Shown piece after piece: positions 49,201 to 62,744 of a stretch of DNA of 64,000 bases (the first letter of the stretch is position 1; the number at the start of each line of letters is the position of its first letter). Both the position numbers and the translations under genes were made by a program. The DNA is from Phalacrocorax aristotelis (lineage: Eukaryota; Chordata; Aves; Suliformes; Phalacrocoracidae), in contig NC_134278.1 in NCBI RefSeq assembly GCF_949628215.1, forward strand, positions 106,373,277-106,437,276. Reading direction: 5' to 3'. Below the pieces are notes generated by a model. That model had not been told where the DNA came from. It did no database searches and saw only the letters and a list, made by a program, of their open reading frames with translations.

Positions 49201-52200
49201 TAACCAAACACAAAATAATTAGCCTCTTCCCCCACTTACAGGCTTATTCTCCCTGGTGACTTGGCCTGGAAGAATGGTAGCTGCTCATTTCTTTAATGCC
49301 AGGGGAACTACTTACTTATCATGCTGTAAATCATTCTGTCCTGTTTAGCCTCAGGAGTGCTGAGAAACAGGCCATGTACTCAGTCTCAGCACCACATGTC
49401 CCTAACCACAGGCAACACATTTAAGTCCCCTGATTACCAGTGAGGTCCCTTCCTGCCCTTGGTAAATAATAAATAAGAATAAATGCATGAAAGGAATACT
49501 AGACATTTCTCACCCTGGGAGTTATTCTAAGGAAACTCAGGACGTGCATTACCTGGCAGTGAGTGAGGTTTTTAATTTGTTTTGAACATGTAGCTGGTGG
49601 AAACAAACCCATGCTGACATATTGTCTTTGAACAACTATTGGGTCCTTCACAGCACACTAATGCAGACCACTAGGTAAACTGGAAATCTCTGCCCTTCTA
49701 ATTTTATTAATTAATTTAATATCATCCTTCTGATTGACAGTCCAGTAGCCTGACTTACTTCCTTCACAGGAGAGGAAGTTCACTCTGAATTAACAGGGGG
49801 AGGCTGTCTCTATATGTTCTTGGTGCTCTGCTTTCTCACTGAGGTTGCTCAGATTAGTGTCACTCTTGCTTATTTGTGTTAGGAAGTGGTTACTTCTTTG
49901 AAAAAGAGGAAGAATAATTTAGGTAATTGTATACAGATTACTGAGGAGGTACCAAATTATAATATTTTATATCTTTTCCCCTTTTTTCATTTTGTCTGAG
50001 CTAATCCTCCTTTGGCATGGGAGTGAGAGTGGCTGTTTAAACAACAGTAGTTTATTTACAGCTGCTTGGGGTTTCATTGTCATCTGCCTATGAAGGTAGA
50101 AACATTAACCCTAATTCAGCATTGTTGGAAACAAAGGATTTCCATGTAATTGTTTTTGCAAGGTATGTGTTATAAATGAGAATTCTCATTTAAGGCCCAT
50201 TTCACAATCACTTCTTCCTCTGTGAGTTATGGGGAAATTCTTTTGCAAAATTTGGGCCAAATATAATAAAAAGCCCATTGATCCCTTCAGCTGTGGTTCA
50301 GCTAGGTCATCTCTTTGCAGCATATTACTTCTGGATTTTCTCTCATATTGAGCCTCATTAATGTTTTATTTATCTACTTCTGAAACATTCCCAATACCTG
50401 GACCTGAGTGATTGTGGCTGCTTTTGCCAGAAGACACTGGCAGGCAGGGCATAGCCAGACTGCAGGGCTAAGATACTGGGGAATGAGGCGGTTTCCCCAT
50501 GACCTGAAACCTTCCCACCACTGCTGACTAGATTTCAAGAAGACACTACACAGTTTAGGCAGGAGTCCTTGATGTGCGAATCACTGAGCCAGGGTTTAAA
50601 GTCGTATCAGTGCTACAGTTCCTAATGATCAACCTTTAAGCAATGACTTGAGAACTTGTCCTTAAGGTTATCAGTAATTTTTTCCTCCATCACCCTTAGA
50701 GCATCCGTGAAGGACATGGAATTCCCAGAGACACCTGTCCTTTCTGGTAAAATATATCCCAATATGAATTGTCTTGCTACAAGCTCCAGATAAATGCTGA
50801 GCATTCCCCCTGCTGACAAGTCTTTTATGATCCAAGCCTGGGTGACATCAGGATGATAGTGTGGGTGCTCAGCAGCTCTGGAAGACATCTGCCATACATC
50901 AGACACTGATGAACTGAGAGGTTTGCAAACAACTGAGGAAAGTTGCTGAAGTATGCAAAGCTAGGGGAAGATTATTAGGCTTTGTCATTCGATTGTAAAT
51001 GCAGGAGGAATCCTGGCCCTGCGGGAGCCATTGATGCTGTTGTGGCCTGGGTTGCGTACAAAGTCTTGCCTTTTTGATTTAGAGTGTTTAGTTATTTCCA
51101 AACCTCCTTCCCCACCACCCCTCATTTCTGCTCTCCCTGGGGATGATTCAGTGGAATAAAGCCACATGAGTATAACGCCCATCCAGCAAAAACACTTGAG
51201 GACAAGCTTTAAACTGAGCAAGTGTTTTATTACTTCCTGAAGACGAATGTTTTTATAGTTATATGCTTACGTCTGTTACAAATAATAAGTCATTTTAGCT
51301 AAAGAGAAACCTGTAGAAACTGCTCCCACCATCTAACAATCAAGTGAGGCTGGCAGAAGGAACCAAGAACTTTGGATTTAGTAAAAATAACTGCCTATTA
51401 TTTGCTTTTGATTTTCCCCCCCTCTTGCTGTCTCTGCTCCATCTTGTCTGCCTGCTCCATTTCCTTTGCATTTTTCAGTCACACTGGGTTCTTTTACTGG
51501 AAGAAATAAACCCCAGGATATTACTTTGTCTGTTTGACCAGTGTACTAGTCTCTAGCGCCAAGCAGCCAACAGTGTATTCCCAGGATTTAGGAAAGCGAG
51601 GATCCTTGCTTTTAACCTTCCTCCTGAACTGCATCTATTCTGTGTGCACACATGTCATTAGAGGGAAGATGACCCTATTCGTAACTGCCAAGACTGTGCA
51701 CAAATAGATGCCTGTGCACACTTTATGCTATAGTTGTAGTAATTTGAAATTTCCCCGAGACCATCTTGGAAATGCAACTATTTCCCCTTTTCACTTTAAA
51801 AGGAACAGCCCTGAGAATTTTTAAGAGGGCTGAAGAACTCACTGATCTCACTGAAACTGGCAGGGGAAGTAAATAGCGGCACAGAAATTAGCATGTGAAA
51901 TGCAGGCCAATATTTACCTTGGGTATCTGGATATTCTTTTGATGTAAAGAAGCATTGTATTCTCCTTAGTGCTTTGCTACAGAAGCATTTCTCCAGCAGT
52001 AAAACTGAAAAAGTAGGTTTAATTATTAGCTGCTTTGCCACCTGAGGTGGTTTCAGCAGGCTGTGTGCAGTCGTTGCAGATCATGGCACTCAGGCACACC
52101 CAAAGGCTGTGCTGGCAGCCTTGAAAGGAAAAGCTGGAAGCAACCATTCCCCTTTAAGGGCTCCATCTCTTCCAGATAAACAGCTGTACAGGAGTGAGTA

Positions 52201-55200
52201 TGAGGAGCTGGTCACAGCGCTGCTGCTGCTCCTGTCAGCTTGCTGTGGGCGGGGGGTCCCCAAGCACACGTGCTATCCTGGCACCATAGAGGGACAGATC
52301 GTGCAGGGTTCCCTTGCTGGGTGGAGCAGATAATACAGAAACATAAAACTGAGCTACCTCCAAGTTTGGGGTTACACTGGGTTATGTCAGTCAGAAGATA
52401 GGGCACTGAGCTCCAAGCTCTGTAACTGGTTGGGCTCTGCCCAGGGCAGGCAGCACTGAAGGCTGAGCGCCTGGCTGGGGCCCAGGACTCAGCGCTGCCT
52501 GCAGACCTCTTTGCTGCCCCTGGCCCTGCCTTTGGGGCAACCCCAAGGAGGCTTTTTGTAGCCTGAACGTGATACAGGATCAACATTCACCCATGGCTGG
52601 ATTAACTGGTATGCAAACTGTTGGGTTTTGGCTGCCAGTGAGGGATGTCCATATGCGGGGACCTGTGTTATCATCCTGACCAGCACAAACAGGCTGTGTG
52701 ACACAGCTACAGGGGGTGAGAGAGAGGATAAGGAGGTCAGGAGGACACTACGGTATGTGAGGCTAGGATGAAACACCTCAATATAGAGAAAACTTATTCC
52801 CACTACATGCCCCAGTGTGAAGCGCTGGGCCGTGTAGCACTGCCAGGCTGCCTCGACTGCTAGATCAGGCCAGAGTCAATGCTGGGAAAGCACTGCATAT
52901 GACCATGCTGAATTATAATGACAGAGATCAAGCAGCTCCTCCTTTCCCTCTTGCAACACTTCCCAGCCTACGTGCTGCCTGCATGCCGCCATACTAAACA
53001 TTTCGGGAGGGGCTGCACACGTGCACACCCGATTTCTTGTTCACCCACACAGAGTGTCCTGGACGGCAATCCACTGGTATGGTTGCCTCCCATGGAGGAC
53101 TGTGTGTGCACAGCCTGTTATGAATGCATAAGGAAACATGAACACTCAAACACTATCAGCTGCCTTTCTGTGGGCTTATAGGCTGCAATCAAGTCTCCAT
53201 TAATCCAAAATGTCATGTGGGAAACATTTTTCCTACTTAGGATTAGACATAAAGGTGTCTAATTATTAACATCATTATTAACAAGTATAGAAGCTCTGAA
53301 GACCAGCTTGAAAAGATCTACTAATTAATTGATTTTTAACAGTTAGTGTCTACATATATATATATTTTGATAGTGCTTATAGTGATTTTATATCGCTACA
53401 GTGATATAACATGCATGTACCAGTGCATTAACAACACTGATGTGCTGTGATGCTGCTCATCAAATAAGCACATATTTTGCTTATTTACATATTCCCTTTT
53501 TTACAAGGAGAATATTTTCCTATAGGGGAATTTCCAAGAAACAGTCTCTGGTTTATCTAATTAGCAAAGGCAAAAAGTATGTCTATTACATGTGGCTAAC
53601 AAAAAACTGAATAAGTGTATTCCTAAAACTTTAGTTGGCACTGCTCATGATCCTAAGGTATATGCAGTTTAACTGCAGCTTTTTGCACAAGACTTGCCAT
53701 CCAGCAGGAAAAAGACCTTTATTCTCACTGTTAACTAACCAGATAATATACATTGTTAGTCAATAAGAGAGATGGAGCATGTATTTCACAAAGAGATTAC
53801 TTGGAAACTTGATGGGTGAGTCCTTCCTGGGACAGCCATGGAAACTGCTGTATTTAATATTTGCTTTGTCATGTTAGCAGTGGTAGAAAGAGGTTCCCTC
53901 CATTGGCTCTGCAGCTACTGTGGTACATCATTTAATCCACCCATGCTATTGCGAATTTTCGTTTTCCTAAACATTAAAACATTAAGACAGAAACATCTGG
54001 CTAGATATAAAGCAGGGCAACACAAATAAAGCTTTCAAGAAGCAGTGTTCACAGTCGTTATTTTGCTATGCAAATAGCCGTTCATAATGAACATTATAGA
54101 ATTAGCTTGTAAGAATTAGACGAAGGTTTTTTGAAAACTCATGCTTGAAGTGAGGCTTCTCCATGCTTAATCACCTACGTAAGTGACCTGCTTTCCAAAA
54201 GCAGCCACCACTCTATTTGCTTCTGAGGGAACTGTTGGCTGCCTAGGATCGATTAAATCAAAACACCTCCTCTCTGCCTGTGACTTTTAGCTTGGAGACA
54301 CAGCTTTGAACAGCACATTTCTAGTATATTGGTATAAGCATTAGCATTAGCAGGTCTGGCCACTGGATTCTACTCTTCCTTCTGACATTATTCAGTTTGT
54401 GGCATTAAAGAACTCACGCTTTAATGTACGAATAAGAAAAACCCTTGTTTTATAATAGGTAGAACTAACATTTGGGGGCAGGAGTCGCCTCATTAGCCAT
54501 TGACCTAATCTCTGAGCTATTCACACCAGGCTTTCTTTACAGTCAAGGACAGAAATGGGCACTCTAAGGATGGGATTCATCTAATTAAGTACATACTACT
54601 ATAGGAGGAGATAAACCACATTGCAGCTCCCTGACACAGCTGATTAGATCTCCGCTGACTCTAAAGGGAGACTTATGATCTGAAGATGTCTGTGTGTCAG
54701 CTACCAATTCCCAGGCATGAATCCCTCCTTTATTGTCCATTTGAGGCTGTGGTTTCACGATGGGCATCAGCAACTATGGCCTGTTGCCAGCATATGGTCA
54801 CACGCTTTCCCCTGCCCTAATCACATGGTCCTATGTGTCAGCTCTAGCAATCCTGCAGCCCTAGGTAAATAGGATTAACTTGCTGAACTGGCTGAATACT
54901 AAAGCTGAAGAAAAAGAATTTGGTTTTGGTTGCAGTGGCAGGCAGACCTGATGCCCCTCATGGCATCACATGCCCTGATAGCTAGATCCGAGGCCTCGTT
55001 GGGGGCAGGAAGGTAATTTCTGAAGGGGAAATGTGCCCTTTTTGGCACCAGCTTTTAGTTGGACCAGCTTTCGACGACCACAAAATGGCCTCCATGTAAG
55101 GCAGTTCTGAAAATTAATAGATTTAGTTACAGAACATAAAGTTAATATGTTTATGCTTACTGTCTTGGGATATGATTTGACAAACACCAGATACAATTGA

Positions 55201-58200
55201 TCCTTGAAAACAGGTGATGAGACATAGCACAGACCTTCATGTCTCTCTCCATCTTTATGTGAAGGCCACATTTGGTGCATGCAGAAAGAAGCAGTGTCCA
55301 GCAGGTCTGAGCTGGGATATCAGCATATTCCAAATCACAGCATCAGCCCTGGGGAGAGGCAATGTTAATAATCAGGACTGAAAAAATGTAACTTCTGCTC
55401 TGGGCAAAGATGCTTTTCAAACAAGTCTCAAAACGGTTATCTGCAGAAAATGTTTATAGTGCGTGCAAACTTGCTTTTAGTAAGATGGCATTAGTGATAT
55501 CACATCATTTGCTAGAATGGCTTCTTTCTAAGTATCTGCAGCTTAAAAAGGGCAGTCTTTGTCATGAGCTTGACTAGTGGCTGATGAACAGGTATTAACA
55601 GCACCTACAGACCTAAATGGAATCTAAAGAAAACACTTCAAGCAGCAAAATAAATGGTGTTTTGACACCATTTTTACACAGATATATCCATTTGTTTAAT
55701 AAAGGGAAATTAATCCATCTCAAGCTGATACAGTTAGTATCTATTAAACAGTAAAATGATAAGCATGCTAGAGCTTAGCCACTTGAAGGACTTTACATGA
55801 AAAAGACTTTGTGTCATCAAGACAGATGGATGCAGTTCTTGCCTGGTGTGTGTTGTGGCAGCAAGGGCAGCAGAGATGTGCAGGTAGACGAGCTGGCTGG
55901 AAACCCCAGGTGTGCCTGGGTTGCCTGCTGAGGATGAGCCTGAGGCTGCCCTCCCGATCAGACCTGTTGGTGCTGGGTCAGAGTGGGAGCCCATGAACGT
56001 GTTGCACAGGGGCCCCCATGCCCAAGCATGCCCTGCTAGTCCTGTGCCACCAGGCTGTTTGCCACGCTGCAGGCAGACCTGTCTTGCAGAGGAGAGATGA
56101 TAGGATGTGCCATATCCTGTGCTCATGGCAGCTCCAGGAACCACCCTGTAAGTTTTGTGTATACACAGCTGGTGTGACGGCTTTCATTCCAATTTGCCTG
56201 GGGATCTTCCTCTTCTGAGCCAATACTGTTCTTGTACTAAGGTCTCGCATTGCCTAGTTCAGTCCCTGGGACTGAAATCAGATCTTCGCACCGTGTGCCC
56301 TTGATGTAGCACTGAGCTCCCAGTAGATCAGAGGTGTACCAGCAGGTCCCCATTTATTGGGGCAAAATATGCCACCAAAGGGCATTTCTCCTTCGGCAGC
56401 ATTGCAGAGGGGTGTTTTGCAGCCTCACACGATTCAGAGCTGCACTTGTTCAACTAGTTTTGAACTGACTTTTCAAATGCCAGAACATGCACATTTATGA
56501 TTTCCCTATAGTATTAGCTGTTCTTGTAGGGACTTTTAGGGACTTGCCTCTAAGGACCTGAGTGACTTTCTCCCAGCAAGAGACCTTTAGAAATCCTACA
56601 CCAATGAAATCCAACATCCTACAGTGACAGTGGAAATCCCTGCCCCCAAATAGCCAACTTTGATGCCAGGTTCTCTGGCAGGGCCTGATATTGTAGATAG
56701 GTGGAGGGCGCACCACAGTAATTAGCATACACCTCTCTCAGTGCCTGTCCTCAGCAAACACCCATTGATTCATGGATACTCATTGCCACAGGTCCAAGAG
56801 TGGCCAAGATTAGAGCTAGAGATCTCAAGTTCTTTCTAAAGATAATAAAAGGCAGAGCTTAACAATATGATTTATTAAAAATGCTGTATGAAGGATAATT
56901 TCCTTCAGTAATAATTAAAAATGTTACCAGCTAATCAGCTGCAAAGATATTCTTTCATTCTGTGAATTCCATGTTTACAGAATTTTCCAATCGCTGTTGA
57001 ATCGTGACTATTTTTCCAGCAGAGAGCCGCACTGTGTGCAAAACTGAATAACACCACATTTTTTCTGACTTTTTTTCCTTTAATGATTAATATGGTGGTG
57101 ATTTTTCTAGTAGGATCCACTTGAGCACTGGCTGAATAAGGTATCAGCTCTAACTAATGCCTTATTAGTATTAACTTCACAGCTGACTAGAGCAACTATT
57201 TTGCCTGCCTACCTGCAAATTTTAAGAAAATACTAGTTGCACTATAAGCAGACAAAGTGGTAACCCAAGCAGCCAGGAAATGCTCTTAAGTCTGTCCGTC
57301 CGCCTGTCCCCCCCGCCAAAAAAAAAGCATGTTCATTAAAAATATTTAGATATTGGCTGCACAGTTAATTGTGCCAGAAGTTATAAAGCAGTTGCAGGCT
57401 GCTAAATGCCACTGGATCAAATGAAAGGCTTGATAGTAAGAAAGCAAAATAACTAACCTAGAAAGGAAAGATCAAAACTGGACATAAGAAAGGCACACTT
57501 TTAAAATGTTTGTTTCTTTATTAGGGATAAAAGATTTTGGAAGGGAAGAAGTGGGGTTTTTTTTAATCTGCTTTGCAAGGCTCAGAAGATGTATAGCAGA
57601 TGATATACTAACCCCCTCAAAATCATCTGGAGTTCTGCCACTGAATTCCAAAGAGCCCAGATTTCACAGACGCGGTAACCAGGTAGAAAAAGAAATCTCG
57701 TTATAGAGCAAGACGTTCCTCATTTCCTATCTTAATGCCAGCTATAACTATAGTCTTCTTCACAGGTCACAAGCAAAAGCACGCAAGCACATGCTTAACT
57801 CACCTCTGTTCAAAGGTGGCCTTTAATTAACTGCAAACACCTGTTTAAGTCCTTTCCTTGATAAAGCTGCTTTCCTGAATCAGGATATAGCAGTGAATTT
57901 GATGTAGAGCTATGTGAATGCTAATACTCACTTTGCATTTGTATTGTTTTTCATAACAAGGAACAAACTTGTTTGGGTAGGTAAGGGGACAGTGAATGCT
58001 TCTGTTCCCTTTGGTGTTGCTGACTGGATCTAATTTGAAGAAACCTTGTAAGGACAGCTAACAGAGAGACACTGCCTGCAAGAAACGCAGCCTAAAATGA
58101 ACACTGACAGCCTTGAAGTGGAACAGACAGATGGAGTCATGTTTGCCAGAGTCCCACAAGCCTTTATTAAAAGCAGACAGGTCTGATGACTGCACAGAAA

Positions 58201-61080
58201 GGGAACAAGTTAGGTGTTAAAAGGAGGCAGTGTGCTCTGTAATATGGGACTGCATCCGTGGTTTATAGGCAGGGTTTCACCTTTTCCAAGTGGAAAGGCA
58301 CAGAGTGATGAAGAGCCCTCCATGGCTGAGCTCTTCCCATTGCAAACTTGTGCAGATATTCAAAGGAAAAAGCAGTAACTTTATTTACTTAGCAAACATG
58401 CTGAGTAATAGTGAATCTTCCAACCAAAGTCCTATTCTTCCCACAGTGCTCAGCTGACTTAGGAGAGCTCAGCAGCGCTCAGTGCAAAACATTTTAGCTC
58501 AGAACAGGAGACAAGCAGCAGCTTTCTGTTTAGCCCTTCCCTATCTTGTCACCCAGTTCTGGGGTGGTATGAAGCTGCATACCGGAGATTCAGAGTTACT
58601 TCTCCCCTCAAAACAAGGAGCACTTACAGTAAGCAAACAGATTTGGAGACAGGTCCTTCCACATGTGCGAACCGGAAGCCGAGCTGAGAAAGAATTGGGT
58701 GAGTCATGAACAATGCCTGGAAGCCTAAAAAAAAAAAAAAAAAAGAAAAACAAACCCCAACAAAAAACCCAGAATCCTTCCTACTTTGAAGAGATAGTAT
58801 TCTCCTCAAAATCGTAAGAAAGAACAAAATGTTCTCCTGTAACACATCATTTATGGCTTCATTAGGTACCTTAATCAGTCACCTTCCCATTAAGCTTAAA
58901 ATTTATAATACTGCCAGATGGACAGCCCTAAATTTAGGAACTCTCCCCATTCCTCTTGGATGCTGATGTATGGTAATACAATAGAAAGCCCTGGAAACAA
59001 CACTGTAGAGTATACTGGTTTATGAGACAGAGTCTGGAGAAGAGGTAGCGATGTGAACACTTGTGTGGTCCAGCTGCCAGTCTATGCCTGACACGTCCAG
59101 CAGCAGGACTGGGCTGCCACAGGGGATTATTCATCAAAGTCCCTGTATTTTAAGCCAAGGAAGACAGTGGTGGCTGCTGGGTCCCAAAGGACAAAACTAT
59201 ATGCTCAACCCTATTCATCAGGGAGCAGTAGAGGGCCTGACAAACCACTATTACTTCCCACATGGGAAGAAACCACGCCCTCCCACTCTACTGAGGTTTA
59301 TGGTCCATGTCTTGTGGCTTTTGGCCCCAAGGGGAATTCAGTATTCAGCCTGGTATACTAGGAAGAAAAGCTATCCCTGAGCAAGGGCAGGATCAAGAAC
59401 ATGCCATCCTGTAAGGGGAAGACAGCAGCAGACTGACCAGCTGTATTGTACCCTTGAGCAGATTAAGAGGTCTCATGGTGAAGAAATGTTACAAGAATCA
59501 CAAATTGATCTAGACATTGGCTACATACCAAGAAAGAAGCCAAAAAAGCCATAACTCCCCTCCTGCAAATTAGTCAAAGCTCTTGACACGTTTTATGTTC
59601 AATGCGGATTAAGTTTTATTCATAAGGGTGGTAGTGATATTCATATCCTGTTTATTTCACTCAGGAGGGAACTGAGTAGTTTTAATCAAGAAAACTATGA
59701 ATGACATCATGGGGGCAACCAACTAACACTTAAGTTTCAGTAATTCCTTAAGTCCAGCCAATGTGAGACATTAAGCTCCTCATCCTCCCTTCCTTCCTAG
59801 CTAAATTCCATTGGATTAACACCAATTCCTGTAAAATTACAAGCCTGCCCCACCTGTAGGAATTAAAAAGGTTTGAACTGTACCAGTTTCTTTGACCCAT
59901 ATACCCTAAATTTGGGTAGTTCTTCCTTATTAACTAATGGCCTTGCGTGGGGGTGAGGAGGAAAGGACAGGGGAATGTTCCATTTCAGTATAATTGCTGG
60001 TCAGCTTCCTGACTATTTACATCTTATTAAATGATATTATGGCATATGGGAAGCCAAGTAGATGAGAATGTTATAGCAATTTAATTACCGACTCTCATAG
60101 AGTACTCTTTACAACGGTCATTAAAGCGTTCCATACAGGTTCCTATCGCCAAACTAAAAACATCACAGGCCTAGATTTTGGCATATGAACAATCTCACAG
60201 AAAATGGGGTTCAGGGTCACAGGACAGTACAGCAGTGCCTGCAGTGCCCAAGCCATGCCTGTAATGTAAAGAGCACAGCAACACAGCATAAACGAAGAAG
60301 AGGGGATGGCGTGCAGAGATTAGGGCAATGTGGTAGACAGATGTAGGCTTGCAGGGACTCTGCTGAGCTTAGGTAAAGCCTGTCCTGAACTACTCATCTC
60401 AGTTACACTTGTTGGTAACTCTTTTGTTATGGAAGTGTGAACACCTTCAGCCACTTTACTAATGAAATGAGACTAGCTGCCCAACTCCAGCTGTCAGGAA
60501 CCCTGAATCACAATGCCTTTGGAATCTCCAAGTATAGCAACAGGCTTTTACATATTTGCCAGAACTTCATTTTCAGAGCACCAGTTTTCTTACTGCCTCT
60601 ATATATTCATACACACAACTACACCTCTACAGCTACAAATAGCTATGGCTCTTTCCTCCCTCTCCATTTGACACTCATGGAATATTCTCAGACACTGTCT
60701 CTCTTGCTGCCATTTTGATGGCCCCCTGGAACACAGCAGGCACAGCAAGAGGTCAACTCTGCCATTTTGAAATGTGTCTTTTTTTGTGTTATTTTTTAGG
60801 TGCCTCAGAATATTTACCTTCCCTTTTCTCTCCTAACTACAGAAAACTAAAACTAACCGTACCTAGGGACTGATTTTTTTAGCATTTATGTATTTTTGTG
60901 GTATTACAGCTTTTCAAAACTTCTTCAAACAAAATTACTTTCTTCCTCTCCAAATTTTTTACCCATGAATGACTGCTTGTCAGTTATTACTGCCTCATCG
61001 TTCATCCCTCCGCCCTCAGCAGCGGGAGCAGGACAAAAATTACACAGAAATCCCCCTGCAAAAGGCCAAACCTCCAGCGG
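46290..61080. other. Intergenic DNA between NEK2 and SLC30A1, right part
   Basis: No gene is recognised. Two locally GC-richer patches (about 52090-52560 and 55830-56140) carry overlapping open frames of up to 136 codons, but their translations match no family I know. AATAAA occurs at 54025-54030 on the plus strand. A minus-strand TATAAA (58262-58267) is followed about 95 bases later by AATAAA (58163-58168), which could be another old LTR. A poly-A run of about 18 lies at 58727-58744. Confidence 0.5.
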
Positions 61081-61484
61081 AACTAGGAGTCAGAAGGGCG
61101 GTGAGCGATAGCCGTCGGGCCGTGCTGCGGCACGCGTGGCGGCTGAGAGATGGGCCCGTCCGTTTGACAGCTGGGGACGGGCGCCGAGCCGGTGCAGCTG
61201 GCCGGGTCCTTCCCCTGCTCCACGCAGGCGGGCGTGGAGAGGCCACGGCCGGGCAAGGCCATTCCGGGCGCCTCACGAGCTGCAAGGCCGGGGCGGCTCC
61301 TGCTCGCGTTCGTGACCCAATGGGGCACAAACACCCGCCGGTAAAAGCCGGAGCTTCGGCCCGGGGAGGCCGCCAGGGGCTAGGGACCAGCGGCCATTAC
61401 CCCCTCCGGGGGCAACCGGTACTGCCCCTCAGAGGCCCGCCACACAGCCCAGCCCTAGCAGCCCCCCGCCGCGGACCGGGCTCT

Positions 61485-61541
61485 TCTCCTTCTTCTTCTT
61501 ATTCTTCTTCTCCTCCTCCTCCTCCTCCTCCTCCTCCTCCG
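61485..61541. repeat. Pyrimidine triplet repeat (TTC/CTC)n
   Basis: A pure pyrimidine tract, broken only by one A near 61501, is made of TTC units followed by about nine CTC units. It sits about 570 bp before the SLC30A1 start codon. Such homopurine-homopyrimidine tracts can form triplex DNA. Confidence 0.85.
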
Positions 61542-61551
61542 CCCCGCCCCA

Positions 61552-61561
61552 GAGTGCACGC
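61552..61561. promoter_or_regulatory. Overlapping metal response element cores
   Basis: The bases GAGTGCACGC contain the MRE core TGCRCNC on both strands: TGCACGC on plus and TGCACTC on minus. The zinc sensor MTF-1 binds such cores, and SLC30A1 is a classical MTF-1 target. Because the core is short, a chance match is possible. Confidence 0.45.
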
Positions 61562-61937
61562 CGGGCCGGGGCCGTGTGAAGCGCACCTTTTGCACGAGTC
61601 CCGCTCGCCGCGGGGCGGGGCTTGCGGGCCGTGCGGGGCGGGAGAGGAGGGGCGGGGAAAGCTAACGGACCCAACCAATCGAAGCCGTCGCTGCCAGAAC
61701 GTCAGGCAAGACCGCGTCCCCCCTCCTCGGGCCCGGCGGGGAGGGGCGGGGCGGCCACGGCCACGGGGCGGTACTAAGGGGGCGTGGCCGCCTGTCGCGA
61801 GGGCGCGCGGGCCAATGGAGAGCGAGGCGGGGGGCGTGGGCGGGCGGGAGCCGCCGGGCGGGGGAGCGGTGTCCAATGGGGCGCGGGCGGGGGGGCGTGG
61901 CCGTGCCGGCTCGGGTTCCGTGTGGAAAGAGTGAGGG

Positions 61938-61952
61938 GGCTCGGGTGCAAAG
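61938..61952 (-). promoter_or_regulatory. Metal response element (MTF-1 site)
   Basis: Read on the minus strand the sequence is CTTTGCACCCGAGCC, which fits the extended MRE consensus CTNTGCRCNCGGCCC at all but one or two positions. It lies about 165 bp before the SLC30A1 start codon, probably close to the transcription start. It suggests zinc-induced expression through MTF-1, as known for mammalian SLC30A1. Confidence 0.7.
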
Positions 61953-62113
61953 TTTGCTCGCCCAGTGGCTGGGCAGGGAGCGGCGGTGGCTGGGCCGCCG
62001 GCGGTGGGGAAGGGGCCGCCCTTGTCTTCGGGACTCCGCTACACGCCGCGTCGACCGCTCTCCTCTCGCCTCCCGGGCCGGGCCGGCAGCCGCTGCCGCT
62101 GCCGCCCCGCGCG

Positions 62114-62744
62114 ATGTGCGGGAGGATGGCGGCGAAGGGGGCGGGCGGGCCACGGTGGTGGCAGAACCGGCGGGCGCGGCTGCTGTGCATGCTGGCCCTC
62201 ACCTTCCTCTTCTTCGTGGTGGAGGTGGTGGTGAGCCGCGTCACCTCGTCGCTGGCCATGCTCTCCGACTCCTTCCACATGCTTTCCGATGTCATGGCCC
62301 TGGTCGTGGCACTGGTGGCCGTGCGCTTCGCCCAGCGCACCCGCGCCACCAAGAAGAACACCTTCGGGTGGGTGCGGGCCGAGGTGATGGGCGCCCTCGT
62401 CAATGCCGTCTTCCTCACCGCCCTCTGCTTCACCATCCTGCTGGAGGCCATCGAGCGCTTCACAGAGCCCCACGAGATCCAGCAGCCACTGGTGGTCATC
62501 GGCGTCGGGGTGGCAGGACTCATCATCAACCTGCTGGGGCTCTGCCTCTTCAACCATCACGGTGTTGGGGGACACGGCCATTCCCATGGACACGGACACT
62601 CGCACAGCGGCAGGCAGCACTCCCGCAGCAGCCCCAAGCCTGAACAGCCACCTGGGGATGCGGAGACTGCGCTGCACCGAGAGGAGACCAGCACCTTGGT
62701 GGAGAACTGCAGCAGCTCCAATGGAGTCAGCCAGGAGAAGCTAG
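62114..62744 (+). CDS. SLC30A1: Zinc exporter ZnT1, first coding exon (partial gene)
   Basis: ZnT1 is a cation diffusion facilitator that exports zinc across the plasma membrane. This exon gives 210 residues and one base of the next codon, ending at the donor CTAG/GTAAGC. Four of the six membrane helices are visible: about 23-40, 47-70, 92-110 and 126-146. The zinc site half in helix 2 is histidine 55 and aspartate 59 (SDSFHMLSD), matching human H43 and D47. After helix 4 comes the histidine-rich cytosolic loop (HGHSHGHGHSHS at about 154-165). Identity to human is high from RLLCMLALTF onward. ATG 62114 gives a 12-residue longer N-terminus than human; ATG 62126 has the better start context (A at -3, G at +4) and may be the true start. 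Human SLC30A1 has two coding exons; the second (helices 5-6 and the C-terminal domain) is not in the window. Confidence 0.95.

Noticed and set aside
52090-52560. GC-richer patch with a 124-codon minus-strand open frame
   Set aside because: No recognisable protein motif, splice context or neighbouring exon. Composition alone explains the frame.
55734-56250. Overlapping open frames up to 136 codons on both strands
   Set aside because: Frames overlap on both strands in a GC-richer patch, and none resembles a known protein.
61784-62113. In-frame upstream extension of SLC30A1 from ATG 61784 (110 extra codons)
   Set aside because: The extension is promoter sequence with GC boxes, CCAAT boxes and an MRE. 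Its translation is G/A/R-rich, and ZnT1 proteins start near the RLLCML block.
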